Assembly: GCF_900101965.1 (NCBI RefSeq)
Contig: NZ_FNAP01000007.1
Coordinates: forward strand, 1 to 64,000
Origin: Rhodospira trueperi
GTDB taxonomy: Bacteria; Pseudomonadota; Alphaproteobacteria; Rhodospirillales; Rhodospirillaceae
Reading direction: 5' to 3'
Length of the DNA stretch: 64,000 bases
The notes beneath the pieces were generated by a model. That model did no database searches and was not told the DNA's origin. It was given only the letters and a program-made list of their open reading frames with translations. Each line of letters begins with the position of its first letter. The first letter of the stretch is position 1. A program made the translations under genes and the position numbers. Of this stretch, positions 8,036 to 16,315 are shown piece after piece.

Positions 8036-9093
8036 TCCCCGCGTGGCGCATCACGGCCGACACCGTGGACGTGACCGCCGCCATTGCGGCCGGTCTGGTG
8101 AGCCTCAAGATCACGGACAAGCCGGGCCTCGAATCCGACGAACTGGAGTTGACCGTCGCCGATCCTGACGGCGCCCTGGCGTTGCCCCGCCGTGGGGTCC
8201 GTCTGTCCGCCGCCATCGGCTGGCGGGACGGGCCGATGGTCTATCGCAGCACCTATCGAGTGGATGAGGTGCGGCACCGGGGCCCGCCGGACGTGGTCAT
8301 CGTGAAGGCCCGCGCGGCCGACCTGACCGGAGGCCTGCGCGCCCATCGGGACCTGTCCTATGACGACACCACCCTGGGCGCCGTGCTCCAGGCCGTGGCC
8401 GCGCGCCACGGGTTGATCCCGGCCATTGCGCCGGACCTGGCCGCGCTGCCGATCCCCCATCTGGATCAGGCCACGGAATCGGACGTCAACCTGATCTCGC
8501 GCCTTGCCCGCCAGGTGGACGCCATCGGCACCATCAAGGACGGCCGTCTGGTGTTCACGCCGCGCGGCTCCGGTCGCACCGCCGCCGGGGCCACCTTGCC
8601 GGCGATCCGGGTGGCCCGGGCGGAGACCGTGTCCCACGCGTTCGGGATCCAGGACCGCGAGGGCGAGACCACCGGGGTCCGCGCCGTCTGGCGCGACCAC
8701 GACGCGGCCGAGGATCGGGCCGAGCTGGCGGGCGCCCCCGGTACCGTCACCACCCTGCGGCGCCTTTATCCGTCCCAGGCCGAGGCCCGCGCCGCCGCCC
8801 GTGCGGCCCTGACCGATCAGGCGCGCGGGCAAAGGGACCTGCGCCTGCGGCTGGCCCTCGGCCGCCCCGAGGTGATCGCGGGGCAGCCCCTGGCCGTGAG
8901 CGGATTCCGCTCGGAGATCGATGGCGTGCAATGGGTGGTCGAAACCGTCCAACACGAGCTGGACGCCAGCGGCGGCTTCCGAACGCGCATCGAGGCCGTG
9001 GAACAGCAGCCCCCGGCCCAGGGCGGCGGGTCAGGCGGCGCCGCCTCCCTGACCGAGACGGGCGTGAATTGGTCGGGCCTGTCGGCCGCCTAA
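8032..9093 (+). CDS. D: late control/baseplate hub protein gpD-like
   Basis: A 353-residue protein of the P2 gpD family (baseplate hub, related to T4 gp27). It begins MIPAWRITADTVDVTAAIAAG and has the family's LKITDKPGLESDELELTVADPDG segment. The chosen start is GTG at 8032 because it overlaps the gpU stop (GTGA); GTG at 8017 is a less likely alternative. This is the last tail gene of the block. The C-terminus is Gln/Gly/Ser-rich. Confidence 0.93.
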   Translation: MIPAWRITADTVDVTAAIAAGLVSLKITDKPGLESDELELTVADPDGALALPRRGVRLSAAIGWRDGPMVYRSTYRVDEVRHRGPPDVVIVKARAADLTGGLRAHRDLSYDDTTLGAVLQAVAARHGLIPAIAPDLAALPIPHLDQATESDVNLISRLARQVDAIGTIKDGRLVFTPRGSGRTAAGATLPAIRVARAETVSHAFGIQDREGETTGVRAVWRDHDAAEDRAELAGAPGTVTTLRRLYPSQAEARAAARAALTDQARGQRDLRLRLALGRPEVIAGQPLAVSGFRSEIDGVQWVVETVQHELDASGGFRTRIEAVEQQPPAQGGGSGGAASLTETGVNWSGLSAA

Positions 9094-9112
9094 AACAATC
9101 GCATTCATGCGC

Positions 9113-9141
9113 TTGGCACCTACAAGAAGAAACGCTATACT
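9113..9141 (+). promoter_or_regulatory. sigma70-type promoter for the AT-rich cargo gene
   Basis: TTGGCA at 9113-9118 and TATACT at 9136-9141 are separated by 17 bases, five of six matches to the -35 consensus and four of six to the -10. It sits directly after the end of gene D and about 130 bp before the cargo ORF. A GCTGGC/GCCAGC hairpin (9182-9200) lies in the predicted leader. Confidence 0.6.
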
Positions 9142-9274
9142 TTTTACGGCCGTGGTGAGCGGTGCGTTTGTTTTTTCGTATGCTGGCAACCTGAGCCAGC
9201 AATATTAGTTTCACAAAGGGCAGTGATGCCGATAAAAAGTATGATGCTTATGAACAGAGAGCGGAGTTACTTCT

Positions 9275-9949
9275 ATGTGGTATGTCTACTTAATGTTGGC
9301 GCCAGTTCTTATTGTTCTCATTGTCTTTTTTATGTTTAATTTTCTTGTTAAGAAAGTGATGAAGTTGGAGCAGGCATCAATAGTAGAAATCATAAATGAG
9401 AACGGGAAATTTATTGAAGTGTGCATTCTTTTGATGAGCTTTTTTGTCGCACTCTTTGGTTATGTAGCCTGGAAAATAGATTATGATAGAGAATTAGAAT
9501 TTTCAGCATACAAAGAAATGTCGAGAATTGTAGAGCGTCGAGAAGACTATATGCGCTCCATTAAGCCGCATGACGTAACCGAGTTCATTGTTGATGATGA
9601 ATATACACTGCAAAAATATATATCTTTCCAGGAAATGGTTTTTGATGCAAAGATGTGCTATGATGCAAATATTTGTAATGCAAATTTCATTGATAGTTAT
9701 TATTGCAGTTCTATTTTTGCCTTAAAGACAAAAATGCTGATGGATGAAATTATTAATCATAATAACATCTGGTGCAACAAAGTTGGCCGATGCGAGCGAG
9801 CGAACGAATACATATACGGATCCCGTATAATGATGGAAACTATTTCGGACATTAAATACATATGTCCAAACGTTGATCAAGAAATATTTAGCAAAAAACG
9901 GATTGAAATAATTTATGATTACGCCAATGCGCTGCCATTATTGCTTTGA
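9275..9949 (+). CDS. AT-rich membrane protein, prophage cargo (moron), function unknown
   Basis: A 224-residue protein in a strongly AT-rich island inside GC-rich phage DNA. Two hydrophobic helices (about 3-26 and 49-67) form a hairpin with a short loop, followed by a soluble part of about 155 residues rich in Ile, Asn, Asp and Tyr with six or more cysteines (for example MCYDANICN and IWCNKVGRC). Its codons (ATA, TTA, AAA) are rare in the neighbours. It has its own promoter and a GGAG site eight bases before the ATG. These traits mark a recently acquired lysogenic-conversion gene. Roles in superinfection exclusion or defence are typical for such genes but nothing here proves one. I recognise no family. 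Confidence 0.8.
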   Translation: MWYVYLMLAPVLIVLIVFFMFNFLVKKVMKLEQASIVEIINENGKFIEVCILLMSFFVALFGYVAWKIDYDRELEFSAYKEMSRIVERREDYMRSIKPHDVTEFIVDDEYTLQKYISFQEMVFDAKMCYDANICNANFIDSYYCSSIFALKTKMLMDEIINHNNIWCNKVGRCERANEYIYGSRIMMETISDIKYICPNVDQEIFSKKRIEIIYDYANALPLLL

Positions 9950-10114
9950 TATACAATAAGTTGTACAAAAACTCATAAAAACTGCGCTTGAAAATGAATC
10001 ATATATTTACTTGAGTGTGCCGCACCCTCTCTTATTTCTGGTCAACACCAAATACATTTACGCCCGTGGCGCCGGTGCGCTATGCCCCGGCATTTTGTGG
10101 GCTTTGAACAAGTC

Positions 10115-10387
10115 TCAGGCCGGGCGTTTATCGTCCGTGGGGCGGGTGGTCGCGGCGCGCAATCTCCGGCGCAAAGCGATCTGGTGTTCGGCCAGGGCGT
10201 CGAGACGGTCGCCGGGCCCGGCCGCTTGGGATGTGATCGTGCCGTACCACTCGGCCGCCAACTCTCCTAGGCAGCGTTCGGGGATGGCTTAGCCCTCGGC
10301 CTTGTAGACCGCCTGGATCGTGTCGACGATTCGTCCCATCAAGTCGCGATCACGGTTCATGGGGGGGCGGCAGGTGAGGCGTCCCAT
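10115..10387 (-). pseudogene. small phage ORF interrupted by an in-frame TAA
   Basis: Reading the minus strand from ATG at 10387 gives MGRLTCRPPMNRDRDLMGRI and on to KAEG, then TAA (10289-10291), then 57 more residues in the same frame (AIPERCLGELAAEWYGTITS onward) to TGA at 10115-10117. Both halves look like one helical, charged protein of about 90 residues. An AGAAGAG motif precedes the start. It follows the repressor gene on the same strand. It may be a broken gene, a sequencing error, or two short ORFs. No family recognised. Confidence 0.5.
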
Positions 10388-10426
10388 TGGTGGCTCTTCT
10401 GCCGGTCCTGCGTCGCCGTGTTCAAT

Positions 10427-11050
10427 TTATCCCTTCCGGTAGCACCCAACGATCAGCATGACATTTCTGACCTCGGCCCGAGGGATCGGATCCAGGTCTC
10501 GCGGCGGGTTGTACTGGCGGACCCTGACTTCGTCGTCCGTCATCGCAATGAGAGCCTTGACCATGGCCTCGTTGACGCCGTCGCCATCCTCTTTGACCAG
10601 CAGCACATCGTCGCCCTGATTCACGGGCCGGTGTGGATGAATCAGCACCATATCCCCTTGCCGATAGGCTGGCGCCATCGAGTCGCCCACGACGTACATG
10701 CCGAACGCGCCCCGGACGTCCCGAAGTGGCTCCGGTCGCGTGACATATTCGATTGGATCGAAGGTCACGATCATGCCGGTCCGGCCGCCCCTCGCGCTTG
10801 AATAGATCGGCAGATCGCGGCCGGAGGCTCGCATATCCTCCGTTCGCTCAATCATAACGCGGGCGACTTCTGGCGGAGGTTCCAGTTCTAGGTAAGCCGC
10901 CACCGCAGGAATTTCGTCAGCCTTCAGCCGCCGCTTTCCTTGAAGGATGCGGGTCACGACTGCCGAATTCCGGCCGAGGGCATCGGCCAACCCGATCCGC
11001 GACTTTGCGGGGTTGTCCAGCCCTTCCTTGATCCATTCGATCACGTCCAT
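10427..11050 (-). CDS. phage repressor, XRE-type HTH plus S24 peptidase-like domain
   Basis: A 207-residue CI-like repressor keeping the prophage silent. Residues 15-45 form the helix-turn-helix (SRIGLADALGRNSAVVTRIL). The C-terminal LexA/S24 fold has the nucleophile Ser124 in VVGDSMAPAY and the general base Lys165 in EAMVKAL. The ATG at 11050 is preferred to one at 11086 because the longer form would place the first operator inside the gene. No Ala-Gly or Cys-Gly dipeptide is present where RecA-stimulated self-cleavage normally occurs, so induction may use another route, such as the ORF6N antirepressor. Confidence 0.88.
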   Translation of the reverse strand: MDVIEWIKEGLDNPAKSRIGLADALGRNSAVVTRILQGKRRLKADEIPAVAAYLELEPPPEVARVMIERTEDMRASGRDLPIYSSARGGRTGMIVTFDPIEYVTRPEPLRDVRGAFGMYVVGDSMAPAYRQGDMVLIHPHRPVNQGDDVLLVKEDGDGVNEAMVKALIAMTDDEVRVRQYNPPRDLDPIPRAEVRNVMLIVGCYRKG

Positions 11051-11059
11051 GGAACGATT

Positions 11060-11076
11060 TTTGCGCAAACCGCAAA
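11060..11076. promoter_or_regulatory. repressor/Cro operator, copy 1
   Basis: TTTGCG-N5-CGCAAA, a perfect 6+6 palindrome, ten bases upstream of the repressor start codon. The same 17-bp pattern recurs at 11109-11125. Confidence 0.8.
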
Positions 11077-11098
11077 CAAGCGCCATTTCGTTTTTCGT

Positions 11099-11127
11099 TT
11101 GACAGCACTTTGCGAAATGCGCAAATT
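11099..11127 (+). promoter_or_regulatory. rightward early promoter with operator copy 2
   Basis: TTGACA at 11099-11104 is a perfect -35 element; the -10 at 17-bp spacing is weak (CAAATT, 11122-11127). The second operator TTTGCG-N5-CGCAAA (11109-11125) fills the spacer, so a bound repressor would block RNA polymerase. A start near 11134 would leave the Cro-like mRNA with almost no leader. Confidence 0.6.
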
Positions 11128-11134
11128 TGGCGTC

Positions 11135-11428
11135 ATGGACACGTCACTCACTCCCATAGCGCAGCGCGTCATTGCCAAGTTCGGCGGGCACAGGGCCGTC
11201 GCGCGGATCACAGGCGCCTCTGTTTCAAGGGTCTACCGGTGGACCTACAGCCGTGAACGCGGTGGAACCGGTGGCCTCATCCCGCAACGGTATCAGGGCG
11301 TTCTGCTGCGGGCTGCGCGGCAGCGGGGCATTGAATTGGCGCCCCAAGATTTCTTCGACCTACCAGCAAACGATGTCCCGGCTCATGCTTCGGAACAGCC
11401 GGAAAGCGCAATGAGGTTTCCGCAATGA
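11135..11428 (+). CDS. Cro-like HTH regulator
   Basis: A 97-residue protein encoded divergently from the repressor. MDTSLTPIAQRVIAKFGGHR and the following AVARITGASVSRVYRW form a helix-turn-helix of the Cro/YdaS type, followed by IPQRYQGVLLRAARQRGIEL, a pattern common in such short regulators. It should bind the two TTTGCG operators and favour lytic growth. ATG at 11135 is preferred; ATG at 11117 lies inside operator 2. No Shine-Dalgarno sequence is visible, which fits leaderless translation. Confidence 0.75.
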   Translation: MDTSLTPIAQRVIAKFGGHRAVARITGASVSRVYRWTYSRERGGTGGLIPQRYQGVLLRAARQRGIELAPQDFFDLPANDVPAHASEQPESAMRFPQ

Positions 11429-11955
11429 ACCGCCAGCACGATGATCACGTCTACAAGGCCCTGAAAGCCGCGTTTCGGCGGCTGGTCGGGCAAAACGGCG
11501 GGTACTGCGCCGCCGCCGATCTGACGCGGGTCGGCAAGAGCCAGCTTCAGGAATACGCCAGCCCCCATCACATGGACGTGTTCCCGCCCGCCGACGTCAT
11601 CATCGACCTGGAGCGGGACGCGGCCGACCCCATCGTCACCCGCCAGATGATCCGCCTGTTGGCCGACGCGGACACGCCGGAACCGGCGTGGGACGGCGAC
11701 TCGGACGATGTCGCCGCCGTGTTGCACATGGCGACGCGGGGGCAGGTGGCCCTGGGCGAGTTGGCCCGCTGTGCCGTCCAGGCGGCCGAGGACGGCGACC
11801 TGTCGGACGAGGAACTGGCCGCCCTGATCCAGCGCGCGGAAACGCGCATGCACGTTGCCCAGTCCGACTACGACGCCCTCATGAAACTCCGCGAAACCCG
11901 GCGCGGACAGCCCCACCGCCGCAGGGCGGCACAATCCGGGAGATCACCACGATGA
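11425..11955 (+). CDS. phage CII-like regulatory protein
   Basis: A 176-residue protein starting at an ATGA overlap with the Cro-like gene. The first 75 residues (YKALKAAFRRLVGQNGGYCA, then DLTRVGKSQLQEYASP) resemble the phage regulatory CII/CP76 family (PF06892-like), which acts in the lysis-lysogeny decision or early transcription. The middle is acidic and the last 20 residues are basic. It overlaps the next gene by four bases. Family call from pattern; exact role inferred from position. Confidence 0.65.
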   Translation: MNRQHDDHVYKALKAAFRRLVGQNGGYCAAADLTRVGKSQLQEYASPHHMDVFPPADVIIDLERDAADPIVTRQMIRLLADADTPEPAWDGDSDDVAAVLHMATRGQVALGELARCAVQAAEDGDLSDEELAALIQRAETRMHVAQSDYDALMKLRETRRGQPHRRRAAQSGRSPR

Positions 11956-12251
11956 AACGCCCCCCGAACAACGGCAATTCCCGAAACTCGGCCCGCCCGT
12001 TCCGGAACAGCGCCAAGTGCCCCGTCTGCGGCGAGACCTGCCGCACCATCAAGGTCTGTCAGGTCACGCCGGCGATCACGGAAATCACTTACGGCTGCAC
12101 CAACGACGACTGCGGATTCCGCTGGGTTGGGCAGTTGGCGCCGGTGCGCGTGCTGCATGCCTCGTTGCTGCCGCCGTCCCGCCACCTGACGCCCCTTCCG
12201 CCGCCATCCGTCGCCACCGCGCCGCTCGCGCGGGCCGGGGCGGGCGGCTGA
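11952..12251 (+). CDS. Ogr/Delta-type zinc-finger late activator
   Basis: A 99-residue protein starting at an ATGA overlap. It carries CPVCGETCRTI, then CTNDDCGFRWVGQL, the CxxC-x(n)-CxxxxC arrangement of the P2 Ogr/P4 Delta family, followed by the basic-hydrophobic tail seen in that family. Ogr proteins recruit RNA polymerase to late (tail, head) promoters. Its place in the early operon rather than after gene D differs from P2. The last 30 residues are Pro/Ala-rich. Confidence 0.75.
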   Translation: MKRPPNNGNSRNSARPFRNSAKCPVCGETCRTIKVCQVTPAITEITYGCTNDDCGFRWVGQLAPVRVLHASLLPPSRHLTPLPPPSVATAPLARAGAGG

Positions 12252-12273
12252 TCCAGGGGTGGGGGGAAACACG

Positions 12274-13293
12274 ATGACATCGGACATCCAGTTGAATGAC
12301 ATCGTCACTTTGATCCGTGGCGATGCCCGGACGGCGCTGCAATCTCTTCCTGATGGCGCGGCGCGGTGTTGCGTCACCTCGCCGCCGTATTTCGGTTTGC
12401 GCGATTACGGCCACCCCGACCAGATTGGTCTGGAACCGGACCCAGCCGCCTATGTGGCTGAACTGGTTGCCGTGTTCCGCGAGGTCCGCCGCGTGCTGTC
12501 CGCCGACGGGAGCCTTTGGGTCAACCTCGGCGACTGCTACGCCAGCGACGGCGGTACGGGCCGACAAGGCACGCGGGGCCAGCGGTTTGACCGCCAGCAC
12601 ACCCAGGAAACTCTGGGCGAGACGCGAAAATGGCCGGATAGCGGGATCAAGCCTAAGGACCTGATCGGGATCCCGTGGATGGTAGCCTTCGCCCTGCGGG
12701 CCGATGGCTGGTACCTGCGTGAAGACATCGCGTGGCACAAGCCGAACGCCATGCCCGAAAGCGTCCGCGACCGTTGCACGCGGGCGCACGAGTATGTGTT
12801 CCACTTCACGAAATCGCCCCGATACTACCACGACGCGGATGCGATCAGTGAGCCGGCTGGGCAGCCCGCCGGGCCGCGACGTTTGACGGGTCAACACAAG
12901 GCGGACGCGGGCGGCGCAACAACGAACGGGACCAGCACCAGCACGCTGGGCAGCAATGGGGGGCCATCAACCCGCAACCGCCGTTCCGTCTGGGCCATTC
13001 CAACCCGCCCGTTCAAGGGCGAGCACTTCGCCACGTTCCCGGTCGGCCTTCCCACCCTATGCCTCCGCGCTGGATCGGAGCCCGGTGACGTCGTTCTGGA
13101 CCCCTTCGCGGGGGCCTGCACGACGGGTGTCGCCGCGCTGGCGGAGGGGCGCCGGTTCGTGGGCATTGAACTCAACCCGGCCAACCTTGTCCTTGCCCGT
13201 CCGCGTCTGCGGCAACCCGGGTTCGGCCTGATACACGCGCAACCCGCTGCGATCCCACCGCGCCCGTCAGAGGTGGGAGGCTATCATGCGTGA
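12274..13293 (+). CDS. DNA methyltransferase, SPPY type (beta class), orphan
   Basis: A 339-residue modification enzyme. The catalytic motif TSPPY at residues 35-39 and the SAM-binding motif DPFAGACTTG near 276-285 occur in that order, as in beta-class N4-cytosine or N6-adenine methyltransferases. SPPY is more often found in N4-cytosine enzymes, but the modified base cannot be settled by eye. The HEYVFHFTKSPRYY segment is typical of phage and CcrM-like members. No restriction gene is adjacent, so it probably protects phage DNA. GGGGGGAA precedes ATG 12274. It overlaps the primase gene by eight bases. Confidence 0.9.
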   Translation: MTSDIQLNDIVTLIRGDARTALQSLPDGAARCCVTSPPYFGLRDYGHPDQIGLEPDPAAYVAELVAVFREVRRVLSADGSLWVNLGDCYASDGGTGRQGTRGQRFDRQHTQETLGETRKWPDSGIKPKDLIGIPWMVAFALRADGWYLREDIAWHKPNAMPESVRDRCTRAHEYVFHFTKSPRYYHDADAISEPAGQPAGPRRLTGQHKADAGGATTNGTSTSTLGSNGGPSTRNRRSVWAIPTRPFKGEHFATFPVGLPTLCLRAGSEPGDVVLDPFAGACTTGVAALAEGRRFVGIELNPANLVLARPRLRQPGFGLIHAQPAAIPPRPSEVGGYHA

Positions 13294-15904
13294 CGATATC
13301 GCCGCCGACGTGCGGAAACGCCTGATCCATGACTACAAGATGCGCCCCCGGGGCGAGTGGCTGCAACGCGGCGTCTGCCCCCAGTGCGGCGAGAAGGAAC
13401 TCTACGCTAACGGCACGGAGCCCTGGGTCATCCGCTGCGGACGCCTGAACAAGTGCGGGTTCGAGGCGTCGACCAAGGACCTGTATCCCGACGCCTTCGG
13501 GCAGTTGAACGAGCGTTATCCCGCCACGTCCGAGAAACCCAACGAGACCGCGCACGCCTACATGGGGTTCGTGCGGGGCCTGCCCGACGCCGCGCGCGGC
13601 TGGTACCGCCAAGGAAAATTCTGGCACCCCCAGGGCGACCGCAGCACGGCCACCGTGTTGTTCGAGATCGCGCCCGGCATCTGGATGGAACGGTTCGTTG
13701 AACCGGTGCGGGTGAAGGAAGACGACGGCGACGTCACGCTGCGCAAGCAGCACTTCCATGGGGCACACAAGGGCCTCGCCTGGGCGCCACCGAAACAGCG
13801 GGTCGGGGACGAGCTTTGGATCGTCGAGGGTTGCATCGACGCCGCCACCCTGGCCTGCGCCGGGCTGTCCGCCGCCGCCACCCTGTCCGCGTCCAACTAC
13901 CCGGGCACCTTCCTGCAGCGACTGGCCGACGCCGGGCAAAAGCCGGTCCTGGTCTGGGCGTTGGACAACGACCCCGCCGGCAAGGGCGCCATGCGCCGCC
14001 ATATCCGGCGCGCCGAAAAGGACGGTTGGACCTGCCGCGCCGCCCTGGTGCCGCGCGACGGGCGCAAGAAGCGCGATTGGAACGACCTCTGGCTCGCCGG
14101 CGCCCTGACCGAAGACACGCGCGCCGACACCCTCGACCGCTGCCGCTTCCACGGCGATCTGTTCCGCGCCCGCACGGCCAAGGAAAAGGGCCTGCTGATC
14201 TACCGCCGCAAGAGTGCTTCCGCCTTCGGCCTCGACTTCGACAGCCGCACATGGTGGTGGAAGCTGGACCAGGAGCGCCTGAACAAGGCCACCATGGAGG
14301 GCCTGTGCCGCGAGGATGCCGAGGACATGGCCGCCGAGTGCCATGAGATCTGCAACTGCGCGGTCTCCTTCCTGTACTTCCAGCAGTCCAAGCTGACGGA
14401 CGAGAGTTGGTACTACACGCGGGTCGATCTGCCCGACGGCCGCACGCTCAAGAACACCTTCCGGGGGGCGGACATCTCGTCCGCGTCCGAGTTCAAGAAG
14501 CGCCTGATCTCCATCGCGCCGGGGGCCCTGTACAGCGGATCGTCCCAGCAACTGAACTGGATCGTCGGCCGCTACCTGCGGCGCATCCGGGTGGTCGAGA
14601 CCGTCGAGTTCATCGGCTATTCCCGCGAACACGAGACCTATGTGTTCCCGGACGTGGCCGTGCATCACGGTCGGGTGCATCGCCTGAATGACGAGGACTT
14701 TTTCGAGGTCGGCCGCCTGTCGATCAAAAGCCTCAACGGCTCGCTCGCGCTGCATATCGGCAAGCCGACCGAGTACCGCCACGACTGGCCCGATCTGGTC
14801 TACCGCGCCTATGGCGCCCAGGGGCTGATCGCCGCCGCGTTCTTCCTCGGCTCCCTGGTCGCGGAACAGATCCGCGCGGTCCACAAGTCGTTCCCCTTCC
14901 TGGAGATCGTGGGCGAGGCGGGGGCGGGCAAATCCTCTCTGATCGAGTTCCTGTGGAAGCTGGTCGGCCGCGTCGATTACGAGGGCTTCGACCCCAACAA
15001 GGCCACCAGTGCCGCCCTGGCCCGCAACTTCTCCCAGGTGTCGAACCTGCCGATCTCGCTGATCGAAAGCGACCGGGACAGCCCGGACAGCAAGCAGCGG
15101 CAATTCGACTGGGACCAGATGAAGACCGCCTACAACGGCCGCGCCGTGCGCTCGCGCGGGGTGAAGAACGGCGGCAACGAGACCTATGAGCCGCCGTTCC
15201 GCGCCTCGGTCCTGATCTCCCAGAACGCGGCTGTGAACGCCTCCGAGGCCATTCTCACGCGCATCGTGCACCTGTTGTTCGATTGCTCCGGCCATTCCGC
15301 CGAGGGCAAGGACGCCGCCGACGAACTCTCGGCTTTGCCCGTCGAACACCTGTCCCACTGGCTCATCCTGGTCTGTCAGGCCGAAGACCGGATCATGGAG
15401 ACGGTGCGCACCCGCACCCCGTTGCATGAAAAGGCGTTGCTGGCCGACCCCGCCATCCGGTCCCACCGCATCGCCAAGAACCACGGCCAGATGATGGCCC
15501 TGGCCGAGGTGCTGTGTGACCTGTGCGAGATCCCCCGGCCGCGCCGAGAGGACGTGCTGGAAACCCTGCACACCGCCGCCACCCGCCGCCAGGACGCCAT
15601 CGCCTCCGACCATGCCGTGGTCGAGGAATGGTGGGAGCTGGTCGAGTTCCTGGACCCCGACGGCGACAAGCTGAACCACAGCCGCAAGCCGGACCAGCTC
15701 CTCGCTCTCAACCTCAACCAGGTCATCCAGATGGCCCAGCAGCACCAGCAGGTGTTGCCGGCCACCTCGGCCGACCTGAAGCGGCACCTCAAGACCAGCA
15801 AGAGCCGCAAGTTCCTGGGCATCAAGACCGTCAACTCCGGCCAGCCCGGTGACTTCTACAACCGCGCCGTCAAGTGCTGGTGCTTCGAACAACCCCGCAA
15901 GTAG
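13286..15904 (+). CDS. phage primase-helicase (zinc ribbon, TOPRIM, P-loop ATPase)
   Basis: An 872-residue replication protein. A zinc ribbon spans residues 31-56 (CPQC then CGRLNKCGFE). A TOPRIM core follows: Glu in WIVEGCIDAATL near 180 and Asp-x-Asp in ALDNDPAGKGA near 226. The C-terminal half holds a Walker A motif (VGEAGAGKSSLIEF) near 540 and an Arg/Asn-rich helicase core. The arrangement fits a prophage primase that also unwinds DNA at the origin. It dominates the early operon and lies between the methyltransferase and small accessory genes. Confidence 0.85.
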   Translation: MRDDIAADVRKRLIHDYKMRPRGEWLQRGVCPQCGEKELYANGTEPWVIRCGRLNKCGFEASTKDLYPDAFGQLNERYPATSEKPNETAHAYMGFVRGLPDAARGWYRQGKFWHPQGDRSTATVLFEIAPGIWMERFVEPVRVKEDDGDVTLRKQHFHGAHKGLAWAPPKQRVGDELWIVEGCIDAATLACAGLSAAATLSASNYPGTFLQRLADAGQKPVLVWALDNDPAGKGAMRRHIRRAEKDGWTCRAALVPRDGRKKRDWNDLWLAGALTEDTRADTLDRCRFHGDLFRARTAKEKGLLIYRRKSASAFGLDFDSRTWWWKLDQERLNKATMEGLCREDAEDMAAECHEICNCAVSFLYFQQSKLTDESWYYTRVDLPDGRTLKNTFRGADISSASEFKKRLISIAPGALYSGSSQQLNWIVGRYLRRIRVVETVEFIGYSREHETYVFPDVAVHHGRVHRLNDEDFFEVGRLSIKSLNGSLALHIGKPTEYRHDWPDLVYRAYGAQGLIAAAFFLGSLVAEQIRAVHKSFPFLEIVGEAGAGKSSLIEFLWKLVGRVDYEGFDPNKATSAALARNFSQVSNLPISLIESDRDSPDSKQRQFDWDQMKTAYNGRAVRSRGVKNGGNETYEPPFRASVLISQNAAVNASEAILTRIVHLLFDCSGHSAEGKDAADELSALPVEHLSHWLILVCQAEDRIMETVRTRTPLHEKALLADPAIRSHRIAKNHGQMMALAEVLCDLCEIPRPRREDVLETLHTAATRRQDAIASDHAVVEEWWELVEFLDPDGDKLNHSRKPDQLLALNLNQVIQMAQQHQQVLPATSADLKRHLKTSKSRKFLGIKTVNSGQPGDFYNRAVKCWCFEQPRK

Positions 15905-15916
15905 GGAGACGGAATC

Positions 15917-16315
15917 ATGATCGACATTCCCCTCTACGCCGCCCTGGGCGGCACCCGCTGCGATGATCCCGTTGTGATCCATGAGGACCGGGGCGGGCGC
16001 CTGGTTCCCGTGATCCGGGGCACGCTCGCCGCGTGGCGGCCGCTGTCCGACCGGCGCCAGTCCTGGTGCGTCCGGATGGTCGGAGAGGATCCGAAGGCCC
16101 CGCCCGAAGCCGCCGTCATCGTGGTCGAGGAAATGCCCGACGGCCGGCTGGCCTACATCGGTGGCGGGCCGCTCAACGACGCGATCCAGGCGGCCGAACG
16201 CACCGCCGCCGGCGTGGTAACGCCGACATCCGTGTCGGACCAACTCATGAGCGTATCCGCCGCGCTCGTGGCCCTGAGCCTGCCCTACCACCGGGGCGAG
16301 GCGGCTGCGTCATGA
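15917..16315 (+). CDS. hypothetical phage protein
   Basis: A 132-residue protein 12 bp after the primase, with AGGGAGACGG upstream of its ATG. It starts MIDIPLYAALGGTRCDDPVV and has alternating strands and one C-terminal helix; no signal peptide or recognised motif. Its stop overlaps the next small ORF (ATGA), placing it in the early operon. No function assigned. Confidence 0.7.
   Translation: MIDIPLYAALGGTRCDDPVVIHEDRGGRLVPVIRGTLAAWRPLSDRRQSWCVRMVGEDPKAPPEAAVIVVEEMPDGRLAYIGGGPLNDAIQAAERTAAGVVTPTSVSDQLMSVSAALVALSLPYHRGEAAAS

Noticed and set aside
9136-9242. Inverted repeat ATACTTTTTA/TAAAAAGTAT around the cargo-gene leader
   Set aside because: Ten bases in AT-rich DNA can match by chance, and one arm is the -10 region itself, so it would not be in the transcript.
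10011-10292. 93-codon plus-strand frame after the AT-rich gene
   Set aside because: No ribosome binding site, crosses the composition boundary, and the minus-strand reading looks more protein-like.
13172-16291. 1039-codon minus-strand frame opposite the primase
   Set aside because: Shadow of the primase; no motif and no start signal.
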